From positions 1 to 37,089 of the forward strand of contig JAAUOZ010000039.1 of assembly GCA_012034655.1 (NCBI GenBank): DNA of 37,089 bases, written 5' to 3'. The position numbers and the translations under genes are program-made. A model generated the notes under the pieces. The model searched no databases, was not told the DNA's origin, and worked only from the letters and a program-made list of their open reading frames with translations. Shown one piece after another: positions 1 to 7,848 of the stretch. Source of the stretch: Leptolyngbyaceae cyanobacterium CSU_1_3 (GTDB lineage Bacteria; Cyanobacteriota; Cyanobacteriia; Leptolyngbyales; Leptolyngbyaceae). How positions within the stretch are numbered: position 1 is the stretch's first letter; each line of letters begins with the position of its first letter.

Positions 1-1
1 G

Positions 2-343
2 GCCGTGCACACCGTCGCAGTGCAATGGGCAAGAAATGAAAAAGGGCAGTTTATTCCCCAGCAGATTCCTGGTACTGAGAAAGTTCTACCGGCGCAGCTT
101 GTCCTGTTGGCGATGGGGTTTTTAGGCCCCGAACAGCCGCTTTTGGAGGCTTTGGGTGTGGAGCGCGATGGCCGCAGCAATGTCAAAGCTGACCACGAAA
201 AATACACGACGAGCCTTCCGGGTGTGTTTGCGGCGGGCGACTGTCGGCGGGGTCAGAGTCTCGTGGTTTGGGCGTTCAACGAAGGTCGCGGTGTAGCGAG
301 AGAATGCGATCGCTATCTCATGGGCAGCACTGACTTGCCCTAA
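2..343 (+). CDS. gltD: Glutamate synthase small subunit (GltD), C-terminal part
   Basis: This is the last ~113 residues of the NADPH-dependent glutamate synthase beta subunit; the rest lies before the window. GltD passes electrons from NAD(P)H through FAD and Fe-S clusters to the large subunit for glutamate formation from glutamine and 2-oxoglutarate. The visible part is the end of the pyridine-nucleotide-disulfide oxidoreductase fold: [12 protein letters not shown], then the second FAD-contacting motif [20 protein letters not shown], then the closing helix [13 protein letters not shown]. The frame is open from base 2, so the apparent GTG start at base 5 is only an internal codon. A strong hairpin follows at 380-423. 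A related FAD oxidoreductase is possible, but the [10 protein letters not shown] signature fits GltD well. Confidence 0.88.
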   Translation, partial: AVHTVAVQWARNEKGQFIPQQIPGTEKVLPAQLVLLAMGFLGPEQPLLEALGVERDGRSNVKADHEKYTTSLPGVFAAGDCRRGQSLVVWAFNEGRGVARECDRYLMGSTDLP

Positions 344-379
344 GGCGATTTCTAAAGAAAGATATGACCGACCTTTGTC

Positions 380-423
380 CTTTGGCTTCGCTCAGGGCAC
401 AAGCTGGCTGAGCGAAGTCAAAG
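380..423. terminator. Long inverted repeat after gltD
   Basis: Arms 380-395 and 408-423 pair over 16 bp with one mismatch and enclose a 12-nt loop. The arms contain the TTCGCTCAG / CTGAGCGAAG words that also occur in the 39-bp repeats at 16606-16683, so this may be a dispersed cyanobacterial repeat doing terminator duty. No T-run follows, so intrinsic termination is only a guess. Confidence 0.45.
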
Positions 424-553
424 ATAGCAGGTCACTTGTTTGCATAGAAATCTCCTGAGATCCCCAATTTTGTCGGCCAGTTCCTCGACTTCTTTCTCAA
501 CACCAGCTAAGGTTTAGAGCCTCAACCTAGAAGCCGGAGATCGTCATCCGACT

Positions 554-1394
554 TTAAGCGATCGCCAAATCCGATGATTTGAGAAAGTCTCCTAGGTCAC
601 GATCGCGATTGAGCCAGCCCTGCAAAAAGACTCCCTGGCTGGGGTTAGAGTTGACCCGTTGATTGCGGTAGTCAATTCGACCTTGAACCATTCTTGCGGC
701 CGTTTGAGCATTATTTTTGGTAGACAGTGCCACTTGAGTGCCGGGGCCAAAAACGCCATCTGCGGTGATGCCCAAGGCTTCTTGAAGGAACTCGATCGCC
801 CCACCTACCCCAAAATTAACCGCCGTATCAAAGTGGGCTACCGCTAAAGGCAACACCATGCTGTCTGCCTGAGAAGGCTTCCAATACATCGAGTAATAAA
901 TGTCGTGGACTTCTTCTGGGGTAATAACTTCTACCGCTTGAGTGGGCAAGCGTTTGTTAATTCGATAGGTGTCGTAGGTATCTTGAATGACACCCATATT
1001 TGTTGCACCCCCTGGATCATCGGGATGGTTGACATAACCACCTTCCCACCGCAGTGTAAACTTGAGGGCGATCGCGAGCGCATCGACCTTAGTAGGAGTC
1101 GTGGCAAGCAGGGAAGGCGCTACCATCGGGGGGCGCAGTTTCAATGAGCTTGCGGGCAAAGGTTGGGCCAAACAAGCCCGTTGCCGCGTTGTTTAGATGA
1201 GCCGATTTGCAGAAATCCTCAAGGGCCGCTTTTGTTGCAGCACCAAATACGCCATCTACCGTGGTCTTTATGTCTCCCCGGAGAAAGCCGAGTGCGCTCA
1301 GACGAGTCTGCAAATCTTTGACAAGTTCTCGATCGCTCGTCAATGTTGCCAAATTGATAACCTTACTCTGCTCGACCAGATCTTTGAGTTGCAT
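554..1394 (-). CDS. Peptidoglycan-binding GH108 muramidase, frame broken by one base
   Basis: Two overlapping reading frames form one protein of about 280 residues. The N-terminal part (1394 to about 1130) is a peptidoglycan-binding repeat: LVKDLQTRLSALGFLRGD, then VDGVFGAATKAALEDF. The C-terminal part (about 1130 to 554) is a glycoside hydrolase 108 lysozyme-like domain with the catalytic-Glu region FTLRWEGGYVNHPDDPGGAT, followed by a second peptidoglycan-binding stretch with GITADGVFGPGTQVAL. The frame changes at a six-G run, 1128-1133; five bases there would join the halves as ETAPPMVAPSLL. It probably cuts the glycan strands of murein. No signal peptide is visible. GH108 enzymes are common in phages, but no other phage gene is nearby. 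It is a monocistronic gene pointing toward gltD. Confidence 0.8.
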
Positions 1395-1766
1395 AAATTC
1401 ACCCGTTGTTCAATAAGTTGAGATAGGAGTTGAGATATCAGCTTTCAGCACAAGCGGTCTAAATTCAGACTAAAAATATCGTGACTTACTGAAAAGAAAA
1501 CGACGCTTCTTGTACCCAAAAATTAATATTTTGGCGGCGTTAAGTAGAGGAATCAGCAAGATCGCGACTGCTGAGTTAAGGCTTTCCCCTCTTATCTGGG
1601 GTTGGGTAAATAGTTAGCGATCGAGCGTGGCTCTAGCTCGAAGATCACCCAAGGGGCAGGCGCAAAAATAAAGTACCCATTTAAATTTAAAATAAATGCA
1701 GGTAGAAACAGGGCAGTGTCGTGTCCTCAACACTGATACAGCATCGATCGGAAACCCCCTAATTCT
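1395..1766. other. Gene-free stretch between the muramidase and TPR genes
   Basis: About 370 bases with no convincing ORF on either strand. It must hold the promoter of the leftward muramidase gene and the 3' end of the leftward TPR gene. A weak stem is formed by GAGCGTGGCTCTAGCTC near 1623-1640. I see no RNA gene or mobile element. Confidence 0.5.
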
Positions 1767-2742
1767 TTAGCTAGATTTTTGTTTGGGCTTACGTTGAACT
1801 TGTTTGGCTAAAAGTTGTTTGGCTTGTTTGAGATTTTGCTGAGCTTCTTTGCAACTGAGATCAGATTGCAGCGCTTGCTGATATTGCTGAATCGCTGACT
1901 CTAATTTTCCTTGCTTTTGCAGCACCACACCCAAACCGTTGTGGGCGATCGCATGACTACTGACAGACTTAGGTTTTTTCACGTTGGGCAACTGCAACAC
2001 CTGACGGTAAGCGACGATCGCTTCGGTGAGTCGTTTCTGTTCAGAGAGCGAATTTCCTAAATAAAGATATCCCCAGGGGTATTTGGCATTGAGTTGAATT
2101 GCTTTGCGATAGGTGGTAATCGCTTGATCTAATTGCTTGCGATCGTGCAGTGCTAAACCTAACCCAGTATATGCCACCATATGGGTACTCGTTGGCGGTT
2201 TGCTTGCGTCAGATAACGTCAATGCTTGCTGAAAGGAATTGATTGCTAGATCTAATCGCTTTTGTGCATAAAAAGTATTGCCCAACCCGGTATGGGCTTG
2301 TATATTTTTAGAATTAATTTGCAGAGAACGACGCTGAGCCGCGATCGCTTCTTCAAATCGTTTTTGATCTAAAAGAGCGTTGCCCAAACTGCTGTAGGCT
2401 TCAGAGTTGTTGGCATCGATCTGAATAGCACGTTGATAGGCAGCGATCGCCTCCTCCAAGTGATTCTGACCATACAATGCGTTGCCCAATCCCTGGTAAG
2501 CGTCTGCATTGTTAAAATCAATTTGAATGGCTTTGCGATAGACCACGATCGCGTCGTCTAACTTCTGACTATTCTGCAACTCTCGCCCCAGCGTCACATA
2601 ATAAGCCGGATCGTTCACGTCTAGGGTGAATGCTTTTTTTTGACACAGGCGCGATCGCAGCTTCAGGCGGATTTTCACAGCCAGACAATACGCAAGACAA
2701 CGCTAGAGCACATAAAATTGTGAATCGCTGAGTATCGATCAT
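1767..2742 (-). CDS. TPR-repeat lipoprotein, frame broken by one base
   Basis: The protein starts at ATG 2742 with a lipoprotein signal: MIDTQRF, a hydrophobic stretch, and lipobox VLSGC with Cys22, so it should be exported and lipid-anchored. A GTG at 2757 is an alternative start. After about 35 residues the frame changes at an eight-T run on the plus strand, 2634-2641; removing one base joins AAIAPVSKK to AFTLDVNDPAYYVTLG. The rest is about seven tetratricopeptide repeats, for example NADAYQGLGNALYGQNHLEE and SEAYSSLGNALLDQKRFEEA, ending in a Lys/Gln-rich basic tail. TPR arrays are protein-binding scaffolds; the partner cannot be told from sequence. Neighbours give no operon: the muramidase lies 370 bases downstream and the cobalamin gene is divergent. 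Confidence 0.82.
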
Positions 2743-2917
2743 ATTCGCTCGTCTCACTCAAAAAAGACACATCAAAAATACACGTCAAAAATGCACCTTA
2801 AACATACATCTCTCGCCCACCATCAGAAAATCTGTGGCAGAATCTCTCCCTCTACTATTCGGGTTTGGCTGACCGTTTCAGGAGGTTTGAGCGATCGTCA
2901 GTTTTCAGAGTGTTTGC

Positions 2918-3651
2918 ATGGCAGTTCTAGAAATTGAGCATTTGGGGCAAGCTTGGGGCTGGCGACGAGGCAGTGGCGATTGGGCGGGGGTGCAGGCGGC
3001 GATCGATCGTCAAGCTCCCGTTCAGGTGATGCAAGAAGCGGGTTCTACTCAGTGGCAATCGCAGCTACCGCCGGATCACACCTTCTCGTTTCTCCCTCCT
3101 GAGGATGCGGCAACCTACCCAGATCTTGCACCCCCGCCGCCCCAGGCACAAATTTGGATCAGCCCGATGCAGCGATCGTTTTTGCCAGACGCTTTGCTGC
3201 TCAAGTCAACCCTGCCCAAGGTGCAGTGGCATCCACGAGTGCTGTGGGTGGGCATTGGCTGCAACCAGGGCATCCAACGATCGCAAATCGACTATGCCAT
3301 TCACACTATTTTGCGGGCACATCACCTGGCAAAAGCGGCGATCGCAGGCCTCGCCACGATCGACACCAAGGCTCAGGAGCCAGAACTGATCAGCTTTTGC
3401 AGTGATCGTGAGATTTTTCTGCACCTTTTTTCTGCGGATCAGCTACGCACGATCGCAGTCCCCACGCCGTCCGATCGGGTGCAGTCCAAAGCCAACACTC
3501 CCAGCGTGGCAGAGGCAGCCGCAATTTTGGCAAGTGGTGGCGAGGCGGGGGAAGGTTGCGCGTGGCTAAGCAGATTGTTCGCGGGGAAAATGGATCGGTG
3601 ACGATCGCCATTGCCCAGGCAGAACGAGAATATGCAGCACTTCCTGACTAA
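2918..3651 (+). CDS. Cobalamin biosynthesis CbiG-type protein without the N-terminal domain, frameshifted
   Basis: The sequence matches the middle and C-terminal part of CbiG (cobalt-precorrin-5A hydrolase; the C-terminal part alone is CobE-like). The middle region begins LGQAWGWRRGSGDWAGV and has VMQEAGSTQW; the C-terminal domain has VLWVGIGCNQG, IAGLATIDTKAQEPEL and TPSVAEAAAILASGG. The usual ~150-residue N-terminal domain is missing: in-frame TGA at 2888 closes the frame upstream. In the given frame the protein ends at 3601 after an unrelated tail. Adding one G to the five-G run at 3547-3551 gives RLRVAKQIVRGENGSVTIAI and a stop at 3649-3651, the expected end of the domain. AGGAGG at 2880-2885 lies about 32 bases before the ATG, too far for a normal ribosome site. 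It is either a shortened functional protein or a decaying copy. Confidence 0.65.
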
Positions 3652-3686
3652 ACTATGAATGGACGTTTCCCACCCAATTCAATTCG

Positions 3687-4229
3687 ATGATCCGCTCTAA
3701 AATTCAGATTCTCCAGTTCCAATCTCTGATTCCCAAAATTCTCTCAGTTCTTCTCGTGTTGCTGCTCTCGTTGTCTGGGGCACTCCCTGCAAATGCGGCA
3801 GCTTCTACGGCGGCAAGCGGCAAAGCGCTAGATTTTGGCAGTGAAACATCCGGCAGCAAAGATTTCTCAGGCAAAGATTTGCGAACCGAAGAGTTTCCAG
3901 GTATCAATCTCGACCAGGCAAACTTTTCAAATAGCAACCTCGAAGGGGCGGTGTTCAGCACGTCAACCCTCAGAGAAACCAACTTTCAAGGGGCAAACTT
4001 AAATCAGGTCATGATGGATCAAGTTCGCCTTTTAAACGTTAACCTCAGCGATGCTGTGCTCACCGATGCCATGCTCCTGAGAACTGAGTTTCGCAATGTC
4101 AACGTCACAGGTGCAGACTTTAGCGGCGCAATCTTAACTGCCCTTCAGGTCAAAGAAATCTGCAAATCGGCTAGTGGTGTAAATCCTAAGACTGGCGTAG
4201 ACACACGAGACTCGTTAGGCTGTCGGTGA
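3687..4229 (+). CDS. Exported pentapeptide-repeat protein, lumen type (copy 1)
   Basis: A 180-residue protein with a signal peptide: basic N terminus, hydrophobic stretch ILSVLLVLLLSLSGALPANA, likely cleaved after ANA near residue 37. Then come about 18 pentapeptide repeats of the A(D/N)LXX type, for example ANFSNSNLEGAVF and VNLSDAVLTDAML, which fold as a right-handed quadrilateral beta helix. The C terminus has two cysteines 20 residues apart (159 and 179) in EICKSASG and SLGCR, which could form a disulfide. It is about 42 percent identical by eye to the next gene and probably arose by duplication. Plant thylakoid-lumen pentapeptide proteins have a similar plan; lumen or periplasm location is inferred. 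The biochemical role of this family is unknown. Confidence 0.85.
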   Translation: MIRSKIQILQFQSLIPKILSVLLVLLLSLSGALPANAAASTAASGKALDFGSETSGSKDFSGKDLRTEEFPGINLDQANFSNSNLEGAVFSTSTLRETNFQGANLNQVMMDQVRLLNVNLSDAVLTDAMLLRTEFRNVNVTGADFSGAILTALQVKEICKSASGVNPKTGVDTRDSLGCR

Positions 4230-4250
4230 TTTGGGTCGTTTGGTTCTGAC

Positions 4251-4295
4251 ACAGGTTTTTACACAACAGGTTCTTACACAACAGGTTCTTACACA
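4251..4295. repeat. 15-bp tandem repeat, three copies
   Basis: Unit ACAGGTTCTTACACA occurs at 4251-4265 (one mismatch), 4266-4280 and 4281-4295. It fills most of the 80-base gap between the two pentapeptide genes, just before the start codon of the second one, so copy number would change the spacing of its leader. Confidence 0.9.
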
Positions 4296-4310
4296 ACTGA
4301 GAAAACTTCT

Positions 4311-4811
4311 ATGGTGCTTTTGGTGCTTTGGCGATTGGCTGCATTTTTGTTGGCGCTGATTGTATGCAGTCGTCCTTTTCCGGCGCAGGCGCTCGACTAT
4401 CCACCTCCTCTTTCTTATAGCAATGCCGAGTTGTCGCATAAAGACTTTTCTGGACAGACCCTGCGATCGGCCGAATTTTCTAACGCCCATCTCGAAAGCA
4501 CCAATTTTGCCCACGCCGATATGCAAGGCGCTGTCTTGAGTGCATCCGTGCTGACGATGACCAATTTGCAGGGAGCCGATCTAACCAATGCCTTCATGGA
4601 TCAGGTCAAATTTCTGCGAACAGACTTGAGTGATGCCATTTTGACCGATGCCATTTTGCTACGATCGACCTTCCAAGACATCAAAATCGTGGGAACCGAC
4701 TTCACGAATGCAGTACTTGATGGTGCTCAGATTAAAGAACTTTGCCAGGTTGCCGAAGGAACTAATTCCAAAACGGGTATCAATACGAGAGAATCTTTAG
4801 GTTGCCGTTGA
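4311..4811 (+). CDS. Exported pentapeptide-repeat protein, lumen type (copy 2)
   Basis: A 166-residue paralogue of the preceding gene. The signal peptide is MVLLVLWRLAAFLLALIVC, with a likely cut after AQA near residue 28. The pentapeptide array runs through SNAHLESTNFAHADMQGAVL and TDLSDAILTDAILL. The ending has the same cysteine pair (145 and 165) and the same TRESLGCR tail as copy 1. Alignment is colinear without large gaps, so both belong to one orthologous family with a fixed length of coil. It ends 12 bases before purK, so the three genes may be cotranscribed. Lumenal or periplasmic function is inferred from the signal peptide only. Confidence 0.85.
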   Translation: MVLLVLWRLAAFLLALIVCSRPFPAQALDYPPPLSYSNAELSHKDFSGQTLRSAEFSNAHLESTNFAHADMQGAVLSASVLTMTNLQGADLTNAFMDQVKFLRTDLSDAILTDAILLRSTFQDIKIVGTDFTNAVLDGAQIKELCQVAEGTNSKTGINTRESLGCR

Positions 4812-4823
4812 ATTCCAGATTTT

Positions 4824-5975
4824 ATGAAGCCAGAAGCCAATCCGGTCGGAGTCCATCGTGTCGGCGTGATCGGCGGCGGACAGCTAGCCTGGATGATGGC
4901 AGATGCCGCCAAAAAGCTAGGCGTTGAGTTAGTGATTCAAACTCCGGAGGCGACCGATCCGGCGGTGGCGATCGCCGCTCACACCGTTTTGGCGGCGATC
5001 GATGACGCAGCCGCCACCGCCACCCTCAACTGTGAGGTCATCACGTTTGAGAACGAATTTGTCGATCTAGAAGCCCTCTATCAACTTGCCCACCGGGGCA
5101 TTTGCTTTCGCCCCAGTTTGGACGCGCTCCAACCCTTGTTGGATAAGTACGATCAGCGCTGCTACTTCCGCGATCGTCACATCCCTACCCCCAAGTTTTC
5201 TACCCATCTCCTCAGTCCTGAGTTTCCCGTCGTCCTCAAAACTCGTCGCCACGGCTACGACGGACAGGGCACATTCATCATCAAAACGGTTGACCAGTGG
5301 GAAGCAACCCTGCAAAAGCTGGGGAATCGATCGCTGCTGATGGAAGAATTTATCCCCTTCGATCGCGAGTTAGCTGTCATGGCGGCTCGATCGATCACGG
5401 GCGAAATCGTGGTCTATCCGGTGGTCGAGACTGAGCAAGAAAACCAGGTGTGTCGGCGGGTCATTGCTCCGGCGGATCTGCCTGCGTCTACCAGGGTCGA
5501 AGTGCAGAGCATCGCCCGATCGCTGCTTGAAAGCCTCAATTTTGTCGGCATTTTGGGGATTGAATTGTTCCTCACGCCAAACGGCACAGTGCTCGTCAAC
5601 GAGGTCGCCCCGCGCACCCATAATTCTGGACACTATACGATCGACGCTTGCACCACCTCTCAATTTGAGCAGCAGCTTCGCGCTGTGTGCGGGTTGCCCC
5701 TGTCCCATCCTCAGATGATTTGCCCAGGTGCATTAATGGTCAACCTGTTGGGCTACGAAACCTCTCAAAGCGACTATTTAGAACAGCGCCAACAACTGGC
5801 CGCCCTCCCCAACGCCTTTGTGCATTGGTATGGCAAAACGGCATCTCGTCCAGGTCGCAAACTGGGACACATCACCGTTTTATTCGACTCTGCCGCAGAT
5901 CTCAGGCAACGGGCGATCGCATTAGAGTCCACGATCGCTGCAATTTGGGGTGGCAAACCCTCACTTTCCCGCTAG
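4824..5975 (+). CDS. purK: 5-(carboxyamino)imidazole ribonucleotide synthase
   Basis: PurK uses ATP and bicarbonate to convert aminoimidazole ribonucleotide to N5-CAIR in purine synthesis. The 383-residue length is normal. The N-terminal Rossmann-like domain starts VGVIGGGQLAWMMADAAKKL, diagnostic for PurK. The ATP-grasp part shows VVLKTRRHGYDGQG, EEFIPFDRELAVMAAR, and the metal/ATP site ILGIELFLTPNGTVLVNEVA followed by PRTHNSGHYTIDAC. The start at ATG 4824 gives a compact N terminus. The gene is followed directly by the 6S RNA gene, an arrangement I recall as conserved in cyanobacteria. PurH, which acts later in the same pathway, is at 31205. Confidence 0.96.
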   Translation: MKPEANPVGVHRVGVIGGGQLAWMMADAAKKLGVELVIQTPEATDPAVAIAAHTVLAAIDDAAATATLNCEVITFENEFVDLEALYQLAHRGICFRPSLDALQPLLDKYDQRCYFRDRHIPTPKFSTHLLSPEFPVVLKTRRHGYDGQGTFIIKTVDQWEATLQKLGNRSLLMEEFIPFDRELAVMAARSITGEIVVYPVVETEQENQVCRRVIAPADLPASTRVEVQSIARSLLESLNFVGILGIELFLTPNGTVLVNEVAPRTHNSGHYTIDACTTSQFEQQLRAVCGLPLSHPQMICPGALMVNLLGYETSQSDYLEQRQQLAALPNAFVHWYGKTASRPGRKLGHITVLFDSAADLRQRAIALESTIAAIWGGKPSLSR

Positions 5976-5999
5976 AATGAGTGAGGTTCAACTGCGGCG

Positions 6000-6027
6000 T
6001 TGGTGACTGCCAATAATGTTTTATGAT
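6000..6027 (+). promoter_or_regulatory. Promoter of the 6S RNA gene
   Basis: TATGAT at 6022-6027 is a good -10 element. TTGGTG at 6000-6005 is a plausible -35 element with a 16-base spacer. Transcription would start near 6034, a few bases before the closing stem of the 6S RNA. Confidence 0.5.
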
Positions 6028-6033
6028 CTATGC

Positions 6034-6195
6034 TTGCTCAATTCGGGAACCTAAAATTACGGCTCGCAGCAGTAGACCGGACTTGCATCCGGAAACTTTA
6101 AGCGAGTCTTTCGGTGCCCACCTGGTTTTACACCAGGTCAAAAACTGAGGTAAAACGGCGTTGCGGTGAACTTTAAAAAATTTTCCGTTCCCCTG
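6034..6195 (+). ncRNA. ssrS: 6S RNA (SsrS / SsaA)
   Basis: 6S RNA binds housekeeping RNA polymerase by imitating an open promoter and tunes transcription with growth state. The call rests on position (25-60 bases after purK) and a rod-like fold. The closing stem pairs GGGAAC 6045-6050 with GTTCCC 6187-6192 and AAAAT 6053-6057 with ATTTT 6180-6184. The apical hairpin pairs ACCTGG 6120-6125 with CCAGGT 6133-6138. A small hairpin, CCGGA 6077-6081 with TCCGG 6088-6092, sits on the 5' side of the expected central bubble. Length near 160 nt fits, although cyanobacterial 6S is often closer to 185 nt. Exact ends are estimated. Confidence 0.75.
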
Positions 6196-6219
6196 TCTGG
6201 GTTCAGCAGGGGAATTTTT
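6190..6219 (+). terminator. Intrinsic terminator of the 6S RNA gene
   Basis: CCCCTG 6190-6195 pairs with CAGGGG 6207-6212 across an 11-base loop and is followed by TTTTT at 6215-6219. The left arm overlaps the 3' strand of the 6S closing stem, so the two pairings exclude each other and the mature 3' end would be made by trimming. Confidence 0.7.
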
Positions 6220-6461
6220 GCATCTAAATTATTTTTGCATCTAGCTCTTAGAAATCATTGACCACGCTGGCTCATCGCATAAAAATTGCGCCAAAGCCCA
6301 GATAAACCTGACTCAAACGTGACTAATTGGTTAAAGAGTGAATAAGATTGAAATATGAGTCGGTAAACCATAGCCAAAAACTCTGAGCCTGCTCTACATA
6401 ACCTTGGCTTTAAAATTCTTCCTTTCACAAGTCCCCAAACTACCCTAACCGGAACCTGACC

Positions 6462-7809
6462 TTGAATTTACCTCAGTTGTCACGGTTTTCTACACCCCCC
6501 TTTCCCGCTCAGATCCTGACGTTGGACAATGGGCTGACCCTGATCCACCAGCATGCCCCCGCTACGGGCGTGGCCGCGATCGATGTTTGGGTCAAGGCAG
6601 GCGCGATCGTCGAACCTGACGAATGGGCAGGCATGGCCCACTTTCTGGAGCACATGATTTTTAAGGGTACAGAGTGCCAATCTCCTGGTAGCTTCGACCG
6701 AGCGATCGAAAACCGAGGCGGCATGACCAACGCCGCCACCAGCTACGACTACGCCCACTTTTTCATGACGATCGCCGCCCCCGCCCTCCAAGACACCTTG
6801 CCTCACCTGGGCGATCTCTTACTCAACGCATCCATCCCCGATGATGAATTCAGTCACGAACGAGATGTGGTCTTAGAAGAAATTCGCCAAACCTACGACA
6901 ACCCAGACTGCATCGCCTTTGAAGCCCTGATGGAGAGCATCTACCAGCACCATCCCTACGGACGATCGATCCTAGGAACCGAAGAAAAACTGATGAAGCG
7001 ATCGCCCGCCGAAATGCGCCACTTCCATCGCACTCACTATCAGCCCAACAACATGACCGTCGTACTGGTCGGAGACATCCCCCAAACAGAGGCAGTGCAA
7101 TGGGTCGAGCAAGCCTTTCATCCTTTCCCCGCGCCCCTCACCTGCCCGATCTCCGCCCCCACTACCGAGCCACCCCTCACCGGAATTCGCCGCCAAGAAT
7201 TACGGATGCCTCGCCTAGAACAAGCCCGTCTGATGATGGCCTGGGTCGTGCCCGGCATTGAGTCTCCCCCTTCCCCGCACCCCCAAGACCTCCTCCCCTG
7301 GCAACGGTTTCTCCCATCAGACACCCCGCGACCCCCTACAAGATGCCTTTGGGTTAGACTTGCTCTCGGTTGTGCTGGCAGAAAGTCGATCGTCCCGCCT
7401 GGTTCAAGAACTGCGAGAAGAAAGGCAACTCGTGCAAGCCATCAGCAGTGGTTTTACACTCCAGCGAGAATCGAGCCTGTTCACAATCACGGTCTGGTTA
7501 GACGAAGCACATCTAGAGCGTGTCGAAGCCCTGATCTGCGATCGTCTCTCTATTTTGGCAACCACTCCCATCAGTGCCGCCGAGCTTGCCCGTGCCAAAC
7601 GCCTGCTCTGCAATGACTACGCCTTCGCCACCGAAACCCCCAGCCAGCTTGCAGGACTCTATGGCTACTATCACACCCTATCTCAGGCAGAAGTCGCTGT
7701 CGCCTACCCCCACTGCATTCAGACCTTCACCGCCGAAGATTTACAAGCCCTAGCCAGTCAATATTTATCACCCTATCGCTACGCCGCGATCGTCATGAAA
7801 CCCCTCTAG
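6462..7809 (+). CDS. M16 zinc peptidase, catalytic subunit, frame broken by one base
   Basis: A pitrilysin/processing-peptidase family protein of about 448 residues. The inverted zinc motif HFLEH is at His60-Glu63-His64, with the third ligand expected at Glu140 in ERDVVLEEI, 76 residues on as usual for M16. The glycine-rich part NRGGMTNAATSYDYAHF also fits. The frame of the first part leaves homology after MMAWVVPGIE (about 7260) and homology resumes in another frame at RDPLQDAFGLDLLSVVLAES (from 7328), continuing to 7809. Removing one C, for example from 7324-7327, restores a continuous protein. The start is TTG 6462; no ATG fits better. It is followed 39 bases later by a second M16 gene without the zinc site, so the two probably form a heterodimer that degrades or processes peptides. 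Confidence 0.85.
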
Positions 7810-7848
7810 CACCAACCCACCTCATCCCTTCTTTAAGGAAACCCGATC

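Noticed and set aside
554..1394. Muramidase as part of a prophage
   Set aside because: No holin, tail, capsid, integrase or terminase gene nearby; neighbours are ordinary chromosomal genes.
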